Source: Trueperaceae bacterium
Lineage (GTDB): Bacteria; Deinococcota; Deinococci; Deinococcales; Trueperaceae
Assembly: GCA_007121175.1 (NCBI GenBank)
Contig: SKMG01000283.1
Coordinates: 1-7,351 of the forward strand
Direction of reading: 5' to 3'
DNA length: 7,351 nt
Within the stretch, counting starts at the first letter, position 1; every line of letters begins with the position of its first letter. Positions 1 through 5,845 of the stretch are shown here, one piece after another. Made by a program: the position numbers and the translations under genes. The notes under the pieces were generated by a model. That model was not told the DNA's origin, did not search any database, and worked only from the letters and a program-made list of their open reading frames with translations.

Positions 1-414
1 GACGGCGAGCTGCAGGAGGGCAGTAACTGGGAGGCCGCCATGGCCGCGGCGCACTTCGGCCTCGACAACCTCACGCTGCTCATCGACCACAACCGCTTTC
101 AGCAGGGCGCTGCGCTGGCCGACACCAACGACCTCGCGCCGCTCGCGGACAAGTGGCGCGCCTTTGGCTGGCACGTGATGGAGGTCGACGGGCACGACTT
201 CGAATCGATCTTCGCCGGCCTCGACGCCGCCCGCGCCGAGCGCGGCCGGCCGAGCTGCCTGATCGCGCACACCTTCAAGTGCGAGGGGATCTCGTTCGCG
301 CGTGACCGCGTCGCCTGGCACCACAAGGTACCGAACGCCGACGAGTACGCGCGCGCCCGGGCTGAGCTCAGCGGCGAGGCTACCGGCGCCGACGGGGCGG
401 GAGGGGCGCCATGA
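1..414 (+). CDS. Transketolase, N-terminal (TPP-binding) subunit, 5'-truncated
   Basis: This is the last 137 residues of a split-transketolase N-terminal subunit; the gene begins left of the window. Together with the C-terminal subunit it should transfer two-carbon ketol units between sugar phosphates using thiamine diphosphate (TPP) and a divalent metal, in the cytoplasm. The first residues, DGELQEG then W10-E11-A12, followed by D29-H30-N31, are the second part of the GDG-(about 27)-N motif that binds TPP-Mg. Near the end, WHHKVP and the following ARARAEL helix match the usual close of this domain. Reading is open from base 1, so the internal ATG at 40 is not the start. The last 4 bases overlap the next gene's start (ATGA, 411-414), so the two subunits are probably translated in a coupled way. 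The family is clear. The donor and acceptor sugars are not. Confidence 0.93.
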   Translation, partial: DGELQEGSNWEAAMAAAHFGLDNLTLLIDHNRFQQGAALADTNDLAPLADKWRAFGWHVMEVDGHDFESIFAGLDAARAERGRPSCLIAHTFKCEGISFARDRVAWHHKVPNADEYARARAELSGEATGADGAGGAP

Positions 415-1430
415 GCCGCCAGCCGACCAATGCCGCTCCGGACGCCACCACGACCGCGGCACCCCAGACTGCCCCAGAGAAGCGCGTGCTGCACGACTGC
501 CGCAACGCCTTCGCCGAGACGCTGATCGAACTCGCCGAGGCCGATCCCACGCTCGTCGCGGTCTGCAACGACTCGGTCGGCTCGAGCAAGCTCGAGGGCT
601 TCCAGCAGCGCTGGCCCGAGCGCCTGGTCAACGTCGGCATAGCCGAGCAGAACCTCGTCGGCGTCGGCGCGGGCCTGGCCAACGGCGGCCTGCTGCCGTT
701 CGTCTGCGCCGCCGCGAGCTTCCTCACCGGCCGCGCGCTGGAGCAGATCAAGACCGACGTCGCCTACTCGGACGCCAACGTCAAGCTCTGCGGCATCTCC
801 TCCGGCATGGCCTACGGCGAGCTCGGCGCCACGCACCACTCGATCGAGGACTTCGCCTGGCTGCGCGCCATCGCCAACCTCGCCGTGATCGCTCCCGCCG
901 ACCCCGAGGAGACCCGCCAGGCGGTGCGCGCCGCCGCCGCGCACCGCGGACCGGTGTTCCTGCGCCTCAGCCGCATGGGCGTACCAGACGTGGTGCCCGA
1001 GGGGTACACCTTCGAGATCGGCCGCGCCGTGCGGCTCCGCGAGGGCTCTGATGTGACGCTGATCGCCAACGGCACCCTGGTGCACCGCGCGCTCGACGCC
1101 GCCGAGCTGCTCGCGACCGAGGGCATCGAGGCGCGCGTGATCAATCTGCCGACCGTGCGGCCGCTCGACGGGGCCGAAATCCTCGCCGCCGCCCGCGACA
1201 CCGGCGCCATCGTGACCGCCGAGGAGCACCAGGTGCAGGGCGGCCTGGGCAGCGCCGTCGCCGAGGTGGTGGTCAGCCACCAGCCGGTGCCGATGGAGAT
1301 CCTCGGCGTCCCCGGCGTGTTCGCGCCGACCGGCTCGGCGGCCTACCTGCTCGACCGCTTCGGCATGTCGGCTCGAGGCATCGCCGAGGCCGCCACCGAG
1401 GTGATCCGGCGCAAGCGGGCCGCGTCATGA
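411..1430 (+). CDS. Transketolase, C-terminal (pyrimidine-binding) subunit
   Basis: This 339-residue protein is the partner of the subunit just upstream; together they form one transketolase active site. Residues about 25-190 are the pyrimidine-binding domain. NVGIAEQN at 74-81 holds the glutamate (E79) that activates the TPP aminopyrimidine, and GATHHSIED at 139-147 is the active-site histidine loop. Residues about 200-330 form the C-terminal domain, with EEHQVQGGLGSAV at 271-283. The length is normal for a free-standing C-terminal subunit. The first roughly 22 residues are Thr/Ala/Pro-rich and look like a disordered leader. The ATG at 411 is favoured because it overlaps the previous stop by 4 bases and follows a strong GGGAGGGG at 399-406. 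Split transketolases of this type are often specialised catabolic enzymes, as in apiose or sulfoquinovose degradation, rather than the pentose-phosphate housekeeping enzyme. Which one applies here is an inference from the neighbours. Confidence 0.95.
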   Translation: MSRQPTNAAPDATTTAAPQTAPEKRVLHDCRNAFAETLIELAEADPTLVAVCNDSVGSSKLEGFQQRWPERLVNVGIAEQNLVGVGAGLANGGLLPFVCAAASFLTGRALEQIKTDVAYSDANVKLCGISSGMAYGELGATHHSIEDFAWLRAIANLAVIAPADPEETRQAVRAAAAHRGPVFLRLSRMGVPDVVPEGYTFEIGRAVRLREGSDVTLIANGTLVHRALDAAELLATEGIEARVINLPTVRPLDGAEILAAARDTGAIVTAEEHQVQGGLGSAVAEVVVSHQPVPMEILGVPGVFAPTGSAAYLLDRFGMSARGIAEAATEVIRRKRAAS

Positions 1431-2917
1431 GCGCGCTGCTGCTGGCCATCGACCAGGGCACGACCAACTCCAAGGCCGTGCTGGTCGACGAAGCGGGCGC
1501 AGTGGTGGCGCGCGGCTCGGCGCCGCTGTCGATCCGTCACCCGGCCCCCGGGTGGGTCGAGCAGGACGCGACCGAACTGTGGCAGAGCGTGGTCGAGGCG
1601 GTGCGCGCCTGCCTGGGTGCCGGGCCCGCCGGCGCCCACATCGCCGGCATCGCCATCAGCAACCAGCGCGAGTCGGTGGTCGCCTGGCACGCGCTGACCG
1701 GTGAGCCGCTGGGGCCCTGCGTGAGCTGGCAGTGCCGCCGCACGGCCGCGGCTTGCAGCGAACTGCGGGCCGCGGGTCATGAGAGCACGGTGGTGGCCAA
1801 GACCGGACTGCCGATCGACCCGATGTTCGGAGCTAGTAAGGCCGCCTGGCTGCTCGCGCACGTCCGCGAGCGCCACCCCGAGCTGGCGCAGTCTGATGTG
1901 CGGCTCGGCACCGTCGACGCCTGGCTGCTGCACAACGCCAGCGGCGGCGCCCGCTACGCCTGCGACGCCTCCAACGCCTCGCGCACGCAGCTCTTCGACA
2001 TCGAAGCGGGCCGTTGGGACGAGGACCTCGGCGAGCTCTTCGGGGTGCCGACCCGGCTGCTGCCCGAGGTGCTCGACTCCGACGCCGAGTTCGGCCTGAC
2101 CGAGGGCTTCCGCGGCGTCCCCGACGGCACCCCGATCCGGGCGATGCTCGGCGACTCGCACGCCGCGCTCTTCGGGCACGGCGTCGACCGGCCGGGCGTG
2201 GTCAAGGCGACCTACGGCACCGGCTCGTCGCTGATGACGCCGCTGGAGCAGGCGGCGGCGCCGCAGCACGGCGTCACCACCACCGTCGCCTGGTCGCGGT
2301 CCGGCACACGCACCTACGCGCTCGAGGGCAACATCCTGGTCTCCGCAGCGTCGCTGCCTTGGGCCAGTGAGCTGCTGGGACTGGGCGGCGATCCCGGCGC
2401 GCTCGCGGCGCTGGCCGAGACCGCCCCGAGCAGCGGCGGCGTCGACTTCGTGCCGGCGCTGATCGGGCTCGGCGCGCCCCACTGGGACAGCGACGCGCTC
2501 GGGCTCTTCTCGGGGCTCAGCTTCAGGAGCGGGCGGGCGGAGGTCGCACGCGCGGTGATGGAATCGATCGCGCTGCAGGTCGCTGACGTCTTCGACGCCA
2601 TGCGCTCGCAAGCGCCGCACCCGCTTAGGCACCTGCTCGCCGACGGCGGCCCCAGCGCCAACCGCTGGCTGATGTCGATCCAGGCCGACATGATCGGCGC
2701 GCCCGTCATCGCCAGCGACGCGCCCGAGGCCTCCGCCCTGGGCGCGGCCTACATGGCCGGGCTGGCGCTCGGCCACTGGCCGCGTCTGGCCGACGTGCCG
2801 GCACTGCAGCGCCAGCCGGAACCGATCCTGCCCCGCATCGACGACGCCGAGCGGGAGCGGCGACGTGCCACCTGGCGCAACGCCGTGGCGCGCGCGCGGC
2901 TGAAGGCGGAGCCGTGA
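1427..2917 (+). CDS. FGGY-family carbohydrate kinase, glycerol-kinase-like
   Basis: This 496-residue cytoplasmic kinase transfers the gamma-phosphate of ATP to a sugar or polyol. The N-terminal FGGY domain has the phosphate-binding DQGTTNSK at 9-16 and NQRE at 79-82. The catalytic base is D243 in GDSHAALFG. The C-terminal domain has YGTGSS at 263-268, GLGAPHWD at 347-354, DGGPSANRWL at 406-415 and SALGAAYMAG at 436-445. The pattern is closest to glycerol kinase, and the length fits. By memory alignment to E. coli GlpK, the glycerol contacts R83, E84 and D245 are kept (R81, E82, D243). Tyr135 becomes Met133 and the Gln after the catalytic Asp becomes Ser244. That makes a substrate other than glycerol plausible, for example apulose, dihydroxyacetone or erythrulose. 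The gene starts in an ATGA overlap with the transketolase gene and has no strong ribosome-binding site of its own, so translation is probably coupled. Confidence 0.93.
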   Translation: MSALLLAIDQGTTNSKAVLVDEAGAVVARGSAPLSIRHPAPGWVEQDATELWQSVVEAVRACLGAGPAGAHIAGIAISNQRESVVAWHALTGEPLGPCVSWQCRRTAAACSELRAAGHESTVVAKTGLPIDPMFGASKAAWLLAHVRERHPELAQSDVRLGTVDAWLLHNASGGARYACDASNASRTQLFDIEAGRWDEDLGELFGVPTRLLPEVLDSDAEFGLTEGFRGVPDGTPIRAMLGDSHAALFGHGVDRPGVVKATYGTGSSLMTPLEQAAAPQHGVTTTVAWSRSGTRTYALEGNILVSAASLPWASELLGLGGDPGALAALAETAPSSGGVDFVPALIGLGAPHWDSDALGLFSGLSFRSGRAEVARAVMESIALQVADVFDAMRSQAPHPLRHLLADGGPSANRWLMSIQADMIGAPVIASDAPEASALGAAYMAGLALGHWPRLADVPALQRQPEPILPRIDDAERERRRATWRNAVARARLKAEP

Positions 2918-2951
2918 CCGGCCGCGGCGGCGCGCAACGCAGGGCGGTCAC
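2914..2951 (+). promoter_or_regulatory. Inverted repeat between kinase and regulator; possible coupling hairpin or operator
   Basis: GTGACCGGCC at 2914-2923 and GGGCGGTCAC at 2942-2951 are inverted copies that match at 9 of 10 positions, separated by 18 bases. The left arm holds the kinase stop codon (TGA, 2915-2917). The right arm overlaps AGGGCGG (2941-2947), the only ribosome-binding-like sequence before the regulator start at 2954. As RNA, this could form a GC-rich hairpin that hides the regulator's start until a ribosome finishing the kinase melts it. As DNA, it could be an operator for the regulator itself. The match is seen directly; either role is inferred. Confidence 0.4.
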
Positions 2952-2953
2952 CG

Positions 2954-3976
2954 ATGCTCCGTAAGCACGAGCTCCGCCTGATGGCGCGGGTGGCGCGCAT
3001 GTACTACCTCGACGGCGTCAAGCAGTCCGAGATCGCAGCGAGGTTGGCGATCAGCCAGGCGAGCGTGTCGCGATTGATCAAGCAGTCGCGCGACGAGGGC
3101 ATCGTCAAGATCACCGTCAGCGCGCCGCAGCGCGCCTACCTGGAGCTCGAGGACCGGCTGCGCGACGCCTTTGGGGTCGGCGAGGTGGTGGTGGCGCACT
3201 GCGAGGAGGACCGCGAGGCGCAGATACTCGAGGCGATCGGCGAGGCCGCCGCGCACTACCTCGAGACGACCATGCGCGACGACGAGGTCGTCGGCGTGTC
3301 GTCGTGGAGCCAGTCGATCTTGCGGATGGTCGACCACCTGCACTTCCTCAAGGGCACCTCGGCTCGCAAGGTGATCCAGACGCTCGGCGGCATGGGCGAC
3401 CCGGTGGTGCAGGAGCACGCGACGCACCTCACCACCCGCCTCGCGACCATCTTGGGCGCCGAGCCGGTGCTGCTGCCGGTGCCGGGCCTGGTCGGCTCGA
3501 AGGAGGCGCGGATCTTGCTGGTCGGCGACCCCTTCGTCCGCAGCGCGCTCGAGACCTTCCGGGAGATCACCCTGGCGTTCGTCGGCATCGGCTCGCTCAC
3601 GCCCTCGGAGATGCTCGCCAAGAGCGGCAACGTCTTCACCGCCGCCGAGCTCGATCGGCTGCGCGAGCAGGGTGCGGTGGGCGACTTCAGCCTGCGCTTC
3701 TTCGCGCACGACGGAAGCCCGGTGGTCACGCCGCTCGACGAGCGGGTGATCGGCATGACCACCGACGAGCTCGCGCGGGTCCCGCGCGTGGTCGCGCTCG
3801 CCGGCGGCGACCGCAAGGTGGCCGCCATCCAGGGCGCCCTGCGCAGCGGCCTGCTCGGCGTGCTGGTCACCGACGCGTTCACCGGCGAGAAGCTGCTCGC
3901 CACGGCCGAGCCCACCGCTCCACGGCGCCGCCGTCAGTCCTCGGCCCGCTCTCCCTCGCCGGCCTCTGACGGGTAG
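2954..3976 (+). CDS. SorC/DeoR-type sugar-binding transcriptional regulator
   Basis: This 340-residue DNA-binding regulator very likely controls the upstream catabolic genes. Residues about 22-46 are a helix-turn-helix (QSEIAARLAISQASVSRLIK). Residues about 62-316 are the SorC-type sugar-phosphate sensor domain, with VGIGSL at 210-215 and AGGDRKVAAIQGALRSG at 283-299, followed by GVLVTD at 302-307. Members of this family usually sense a phosphorylated pathway intermediate, which here would be the kinase product. The ATG at 2954 follows AGGGCGG at a short distance, and the protein begins right at the expected N-terminal helix, so the start is well placed. The gene follows the kinase by 36 bases and is probably co-transcribed. 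The odd part is the end: residues about 318-340 are an Arg/Ser/Pro-rich tail beyond the normal domain end. The last 13 codons plus the stop lie in a 44-bp segment that resembles the 3' end of the ABC ATPase gene at 4832. Confidence 0.92.
   Translation: MLRKHELRLMARVARMYYLDGVKQSEIAARLAISQASVSRLIKQSRDEGIVKITVSAPQRAYLELEDRLRDAFGVGEVVVAHCEEDREAQILEAIGEAAAHYLETTMRDDEVVGVSSWSQSILRMVDHLHFLKGTSARKVIQTLGGMGDPVVQEHATHLTTRLATILGAEPVLLPVPGLVGSKEARILLVGDPFVRSALETFREITLAFVGIGSLTPSEMLAKSGNVFTAAELDRLREQGAVGDFSLRFFAHDGSPVVTPLDERVIGMTTDELARVPRVVALAGGDRKVAAIQGALRSGLLGVLVTDAFTGEKLLATAEPTAPRRRRQSSARSPSPASDG
3933..3976. repeat. Imperfect 44-bp direct repeat flanking the toxin-antitoxin module, left copy
   Basis: This segment matches 4831-4874 at 34 of 44 positions without gaps, and its right half (3953-3976) matches at 21 of 24. 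It encodes the final codons and TAG stop of the regulator on the plus strand. Read on the minus strand it gives YPSEAGEGERAED then TGA, very like the ABC ATPase end YPPEAGEGDSAEA then TGA at the other copy. Similarity on the minus strand stops abruptly just beyond 3976. The composition is GC-rich, which raises chance matches, but the aligned stops in both frames argue for common origin. Confidence 0.6.
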
Positions 3977-4075
3977 CGCCGCCGTCCCCGGCGCCGCCGC
4001 TCTCAGCCTCGAGCAACGCGCACGCCGCTTCGCACGCCGCTCCCACGCCGCGATCGAGTCGTAGCTGCGCGATTG
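3977..4075. other. Intergenic region between the regulator and the toxin-antitoxin promoter
   Basis: This 99-base stretch holds no gene. It contains an 8-bp palindrome CGGCGCCG (3989-3996). It also contains three direct copies of CACGCCGC at 4021, 4033 and 4044, spaced 12 and 11 bases, close to one helical turn. No hairpin followed by a T-run is present, so a classical terminator after the regulator is not visible. Confidence 0.5.
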
Positions 4076-4093
4076 GTCTATACTAGTCTAGAC
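4076..4093 (+). promoter_or_regulatory. Operator palindrome over the -10 box of the toxin-antitoxin operon
   Basis: The 18 bases GTCTATACTAGTCTAGAC pair at 8 of 9 positions around a central ACTAGT. They include TATACT (4079-4084), a good -10 hexamer and one of the few AT-rich spots in the window. No convincing -35 is seen at the right distance. Transcription would begin near 4091, leaving a leader of only about 13 bases that still carries the ribosome-binding site GGGAGG (4094-4099). Antitoxins of this class normally bind such palindromes, alone or with the toxin, to repress their own operon, so this is the expected autoregulatory site. Confidence 0.6.
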
Positions 4094-4103
4094 GGGAGGC
4101 CGC

Positions 4104-4373
4104 ATGGACGAGCCGTGGACGGTGCAGGATGCCAAAGCCCAGCTGTCGGAGGTCTTGCGGCGGGCGCGGGCCGGCGCGCCGCAACGCATCGGCTTGACCG
4201 ATGCCTGCGTGGTCGTCCCCGAGCGGGAGTGGACGGCCCTCGGGGGTGCCGGCCTGGGCGCCTGGCTGGTGCAGGCCGCGCCGCGCGGCGAGCCCCTGGA
4301 GGACGCGCCTCGAAGGAGCCGACGCGGCGATCCGCTCGCCGAACCACCCGCACCGCCGGCGAAGCGTTCGTGA
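4104..4373 (+). CDS. Phd/YefM-family antitoxin of a type II toxin-antitoxin pair
   Basis: This 89-residue protein should neutralise the PIN toxin encoded next to it and repress the shared promoter. Residues about 4-46 are the Phd/YefM DNA-binding fold: WTVQDAKAQLSEVLRRA (5-21) is the first strand and helix, and VVVPEREWTAL (36-46) is the strand and start of the second helix. The rest, Pro/Arg-rich from about residue 60, is the flexible tail that typically wraps the toxin. The ATG at 4104 sits 4 bases after GGGAGG and just after the operator palindrome. The gene ends in a GTGA overlap with the toxin gene (4370-4373), the usual antitoxin-first order with coupled translation. No residues look missing, so the pair is probably functional. 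Confidence 0.85.
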   Translation: MDEPWTVQDAKAQLSEVLRRARAGAPQRIGLTDACVVVPEREWTALGGAGLGAWLVQAAPRGEPLEDAPRRSRRGDPLAEPPAPPAKRS

Positions 4374-4786
4374 AGCCGGTCCTCCTCGACACCAACGTGC
4401 TCTCGGAACTCGTGCGCCCGCTCCCCGACGAACGGGTGAGCGCGTTCGTCGAAGGGCTGCGCGCACCGTTGCTCTCGGTGCTCACGCTGCACGAACTCAC
4501 CTTCGGTGCTGCGCTCGTCACCGACGTAGCGCGCCGCGAACGGCTGATGGCGTGGATCGACACCGTCCGCCACCGCTTCGCTCATCAGGTGATCACCGTC
4601 GACGCCGACATCGCCGCGGTCGCCGGCCGGCTGCGAGCGGCAGCCACCGGAGCCGGTTTCGTGGCCGATCCCATCGACGCGCTGATCGCTGCGAGCGCCA
4701 TGGTCCAGGGCGCCACCGTCGCCACGCGGAACGTACGCGACTTCGAGCCGCTCGGGGTCGATCTCGTCGATCCCTGGGCCACCTGA
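4370..4786 (+). CDS. vapC: VapC-like PIN-domain ribonuclease toxin
   Basis: This 138-residue protein is a PIN-domain endoribonuclease, the toxin of the pair; VapC-type toxins cut tRNA or rRNA and stop growth when the antitoxin is lost. The acidic metal-binding residues are all in place: D7 in LLDTNVLSEL, E42 in LHEL, D103 in PIDALIAASA and D124 in TRNVRDF, so the enzyme looks active. The length is typical for the family. The start is taken as the GTG at 4370, which overlaps the antitoxin stop by 4 bases and places the LLDTNV strand at the N-terminus. An open frame continues upstream to a TTG at 4073, but that would be antitoxin sequence read out of frame. The gene ends 45 bases before the convergent end of the ABC ATPase gene. 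The RNA target cannot be read from the sequence. Confidence 0.92.
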   Translation: MKPVLLDTNVLSELVRPLPDERVSAFVEGLRAPLLSVLTLHELTFGAALVTDVARRERLMAWIDTVRHRFAHQVITVDADIAAVAGRLRAAATGAGFVADPIDALIAASAMVQGATVATRNVRDFEPLGVDLVDPWAT

Positions 4787-4825
4787 CGCGCCCGACCCGA
4801 ACCGAGCCCATCATCGAGCGTCGAA

Positions 4826-4842
4826 CAGAGGTCACGCCTCTG
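4826..4842. terminator. Short hairpin between the converging toxin and ABC ATPase genes
   Basis: CAGAGG (4826-4831) and CCTCTG (4837-4842) form a perfect 6-bp stem with a 5-base loop that contains the ABC ATPase stop codon (TCA on the plus strand, 4832-4834). It sits where both converging transcripts should end. There is no T-run on either side, so it is at best a weak intrinsic terminator and may be fortuitous. Confidence 0.25.
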
Positions 4843-4874
4843 CCGAGTCCCCCTCGCCGGCCTCCGGTGGGTAG
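4831..4874. repeat. Imperfect 44-bp direct repeat flanking the toxin-antitoxin module, right copy
   Basis: This is the partner of 3933-3976, 898 bases away. On the minus strand it encodes the last 13 codons and TGA of the DppF-type ATPase. On the plus strand, the frame that matches the regulator reads AESPSPASGG then TAG, against ARSPSPASDG then TAG in the regulator itself. Both the TCA at the left and the TAG at the right align exactly with the other copy. Confidence 0.6.
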
Positions 4875-5845
4875 AGGTGGCAGGCGACCGGATGCCCGGC
4901 GCCCTGCCCGACGAGCAGCTGCGGCACGACGGTCTCGCAGATCGCGCCGATCTTCAGCGGGCAGCGCGGGTGGAAGGGGCAGCCCGACGGCGGGTCGATC
5001 GGCGAGGGCACCTCGCCCTCGAGGACGATCTCCTCGCGCTCGATGTCAGGGTGCGAGGGCAGCGCCGCGGCGAACAACGCCCGCGTGTACGGATGCAGCG
5101 GCTCGCTGAACAGCGCCTCGGTGGAGGCGTGCTCGACGATCTTGCCGAGGTACATCACCGCCACCTGGTCGCTCATGTAGCGCGCCACCGCGAGGTCGTG
5201 GACGATCAGCAGGTAGCTCACGCCGAGCTGGCCCTGCAGGTCTCGGAAGAGGTTCATCGTCTGCGCCCGGATCGAGACGTCGAGCGACGATACCGGCTCG
5301 TCGAGGATGATCAGCTTCGGATCCGAGGCGAGCGCGCTGGCGAGCGCGATGCGCTGACGCTGGCCACCGCTGAACTCGTGCGGGAAGCGGTCGCCGTGGC
5401 TCGGGTCGAGGCCGACGGCGTCGAGCACCTCGGCAACCCGCGCGCGCGTCTCGCGCGCTGGGCGCCGGCGGTTGACGACCAGCGGCTCGGAGACGATCTC
5501 GCGCACCCGCATGCGCGGGTTGAGCGACGACCACGGGTCCTGGAAGACCGCCTGCACCTGCTCGCGGTAGCGGCGGTAGTCCTCCCCGCGCACGCTCTGC
5601 ACGTCGAGGTCGCCGAGCCGGATCACGCCGCTCGTCGGGCGGTCGAGCGCCAGGATCAGCTTCGCGGTGGTGGTCTTGCCGCAGCCGGACTCACCGACCA
5701 AGGCCAGCGTCTCGCCCGTGCCGACCGCGAAGCTGACGTCGTCGACAGCCTTCACGACCGCCTTGGTGGTCTTGAGCCCGCGGCGCACCGTCACCGGGAA
5801 GTAGCGCTTCAGATGCTCGACCGTCAGCGAGGCGTTGGCCGCCAC
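4832..5845 (-). CDS. ABC importer ATP-binding protein, DppF/OppF type
   Basis: This 337-residue cytoplasmic ATPase is one of the two that drive uptake by a peptide-family ABC importer. Motifs in order: Walker A GESGCGKT (51-58), Q-loop Q102, signature FSGGQRQ (158-164), Walker B LIILDEP (178-184) and switch histidine H216. The C-terminal extension has the oligopeptide-transporter motif HPYTRAL (251-257) and cysteines C289, C295, C303 and C322, the set that binds an iron-sulfur cluster in characterised DppD/DppF proteins. The GTG start at 5845 is preceded by GGAGGA 6 bases upstream and overlaps the end of the DppD-type gene by 22 bases. It is the last gene of the operon. Despite the peptide label, importers of this family also carry oligosaccharides and nickel, so the substrate is open. 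Confidence 0.95.
   Translation of the reverse strand: MAANASLTVEHLKRYFPVTVRRGLKTTKAVVKAVDDVSFAVGTGETLALVGESGCGKTTTAKLILALDRPTSGVIRLGDLDVQSVRGEDYRRYREQVQAVFQDPWSSLNPRMRVREIVSEPLVVNRRRPARETRARVAEVLDAVGLDPSHGDRFPHEFSGGQRQRIALASALASDPKLIILDEPVSSLDVSIRAQTMNLFRDLQGQLGVSYLLIVHDLAVARYMSDQVAVMYLGKIVEHASTEALFSEPLHPYTRALFAAALPSHPDIEREEIVLEGEVPSPIDPPSGCPFHPRCPLKIGAICETVVPQLLVGQGAGHPVACHLYPPEAGEGDSAEA

Noticed and set aside
99..1280. A 393-codon minus-strand open frame across the transketolase genes
   Set aside because: It is a shadow frame spanning two real genes on the other strand, with low-complexity composition and no family motif.
1343..2776. A 477-codon open frame on the minus strand across the kinase gene
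   Set aside because: It is antisense to a kinase with all its motifs. Its protein is Gly/Arg/Ala/His-rich without recognisable domains, as expected from reading GC-biased codons backwards.
4021..4051. Three direct copies of CACGCCGC spaced 12 and 11 bases
   Set aside because: The helical-turn spacing is attractive, but the unit is short and GC-rich and chance copies are likely here. There is no second site to support a binding role.
4073..4369. A possible upstream start (TTG) making a 237-residue PIN protein
   Set aside because: The added part is the antitoxin gene read in another frame, and the GTG at 4370 gives the normal VapC length and N-terminus.
3977..4830. A complete mobile element carrying the toxin-antitoxin genes
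   Set aside because: No transposase or integrase gene and no terminal inverted repeats are present. The only mobility hint is the imperfect flanking repeat, reported separately.
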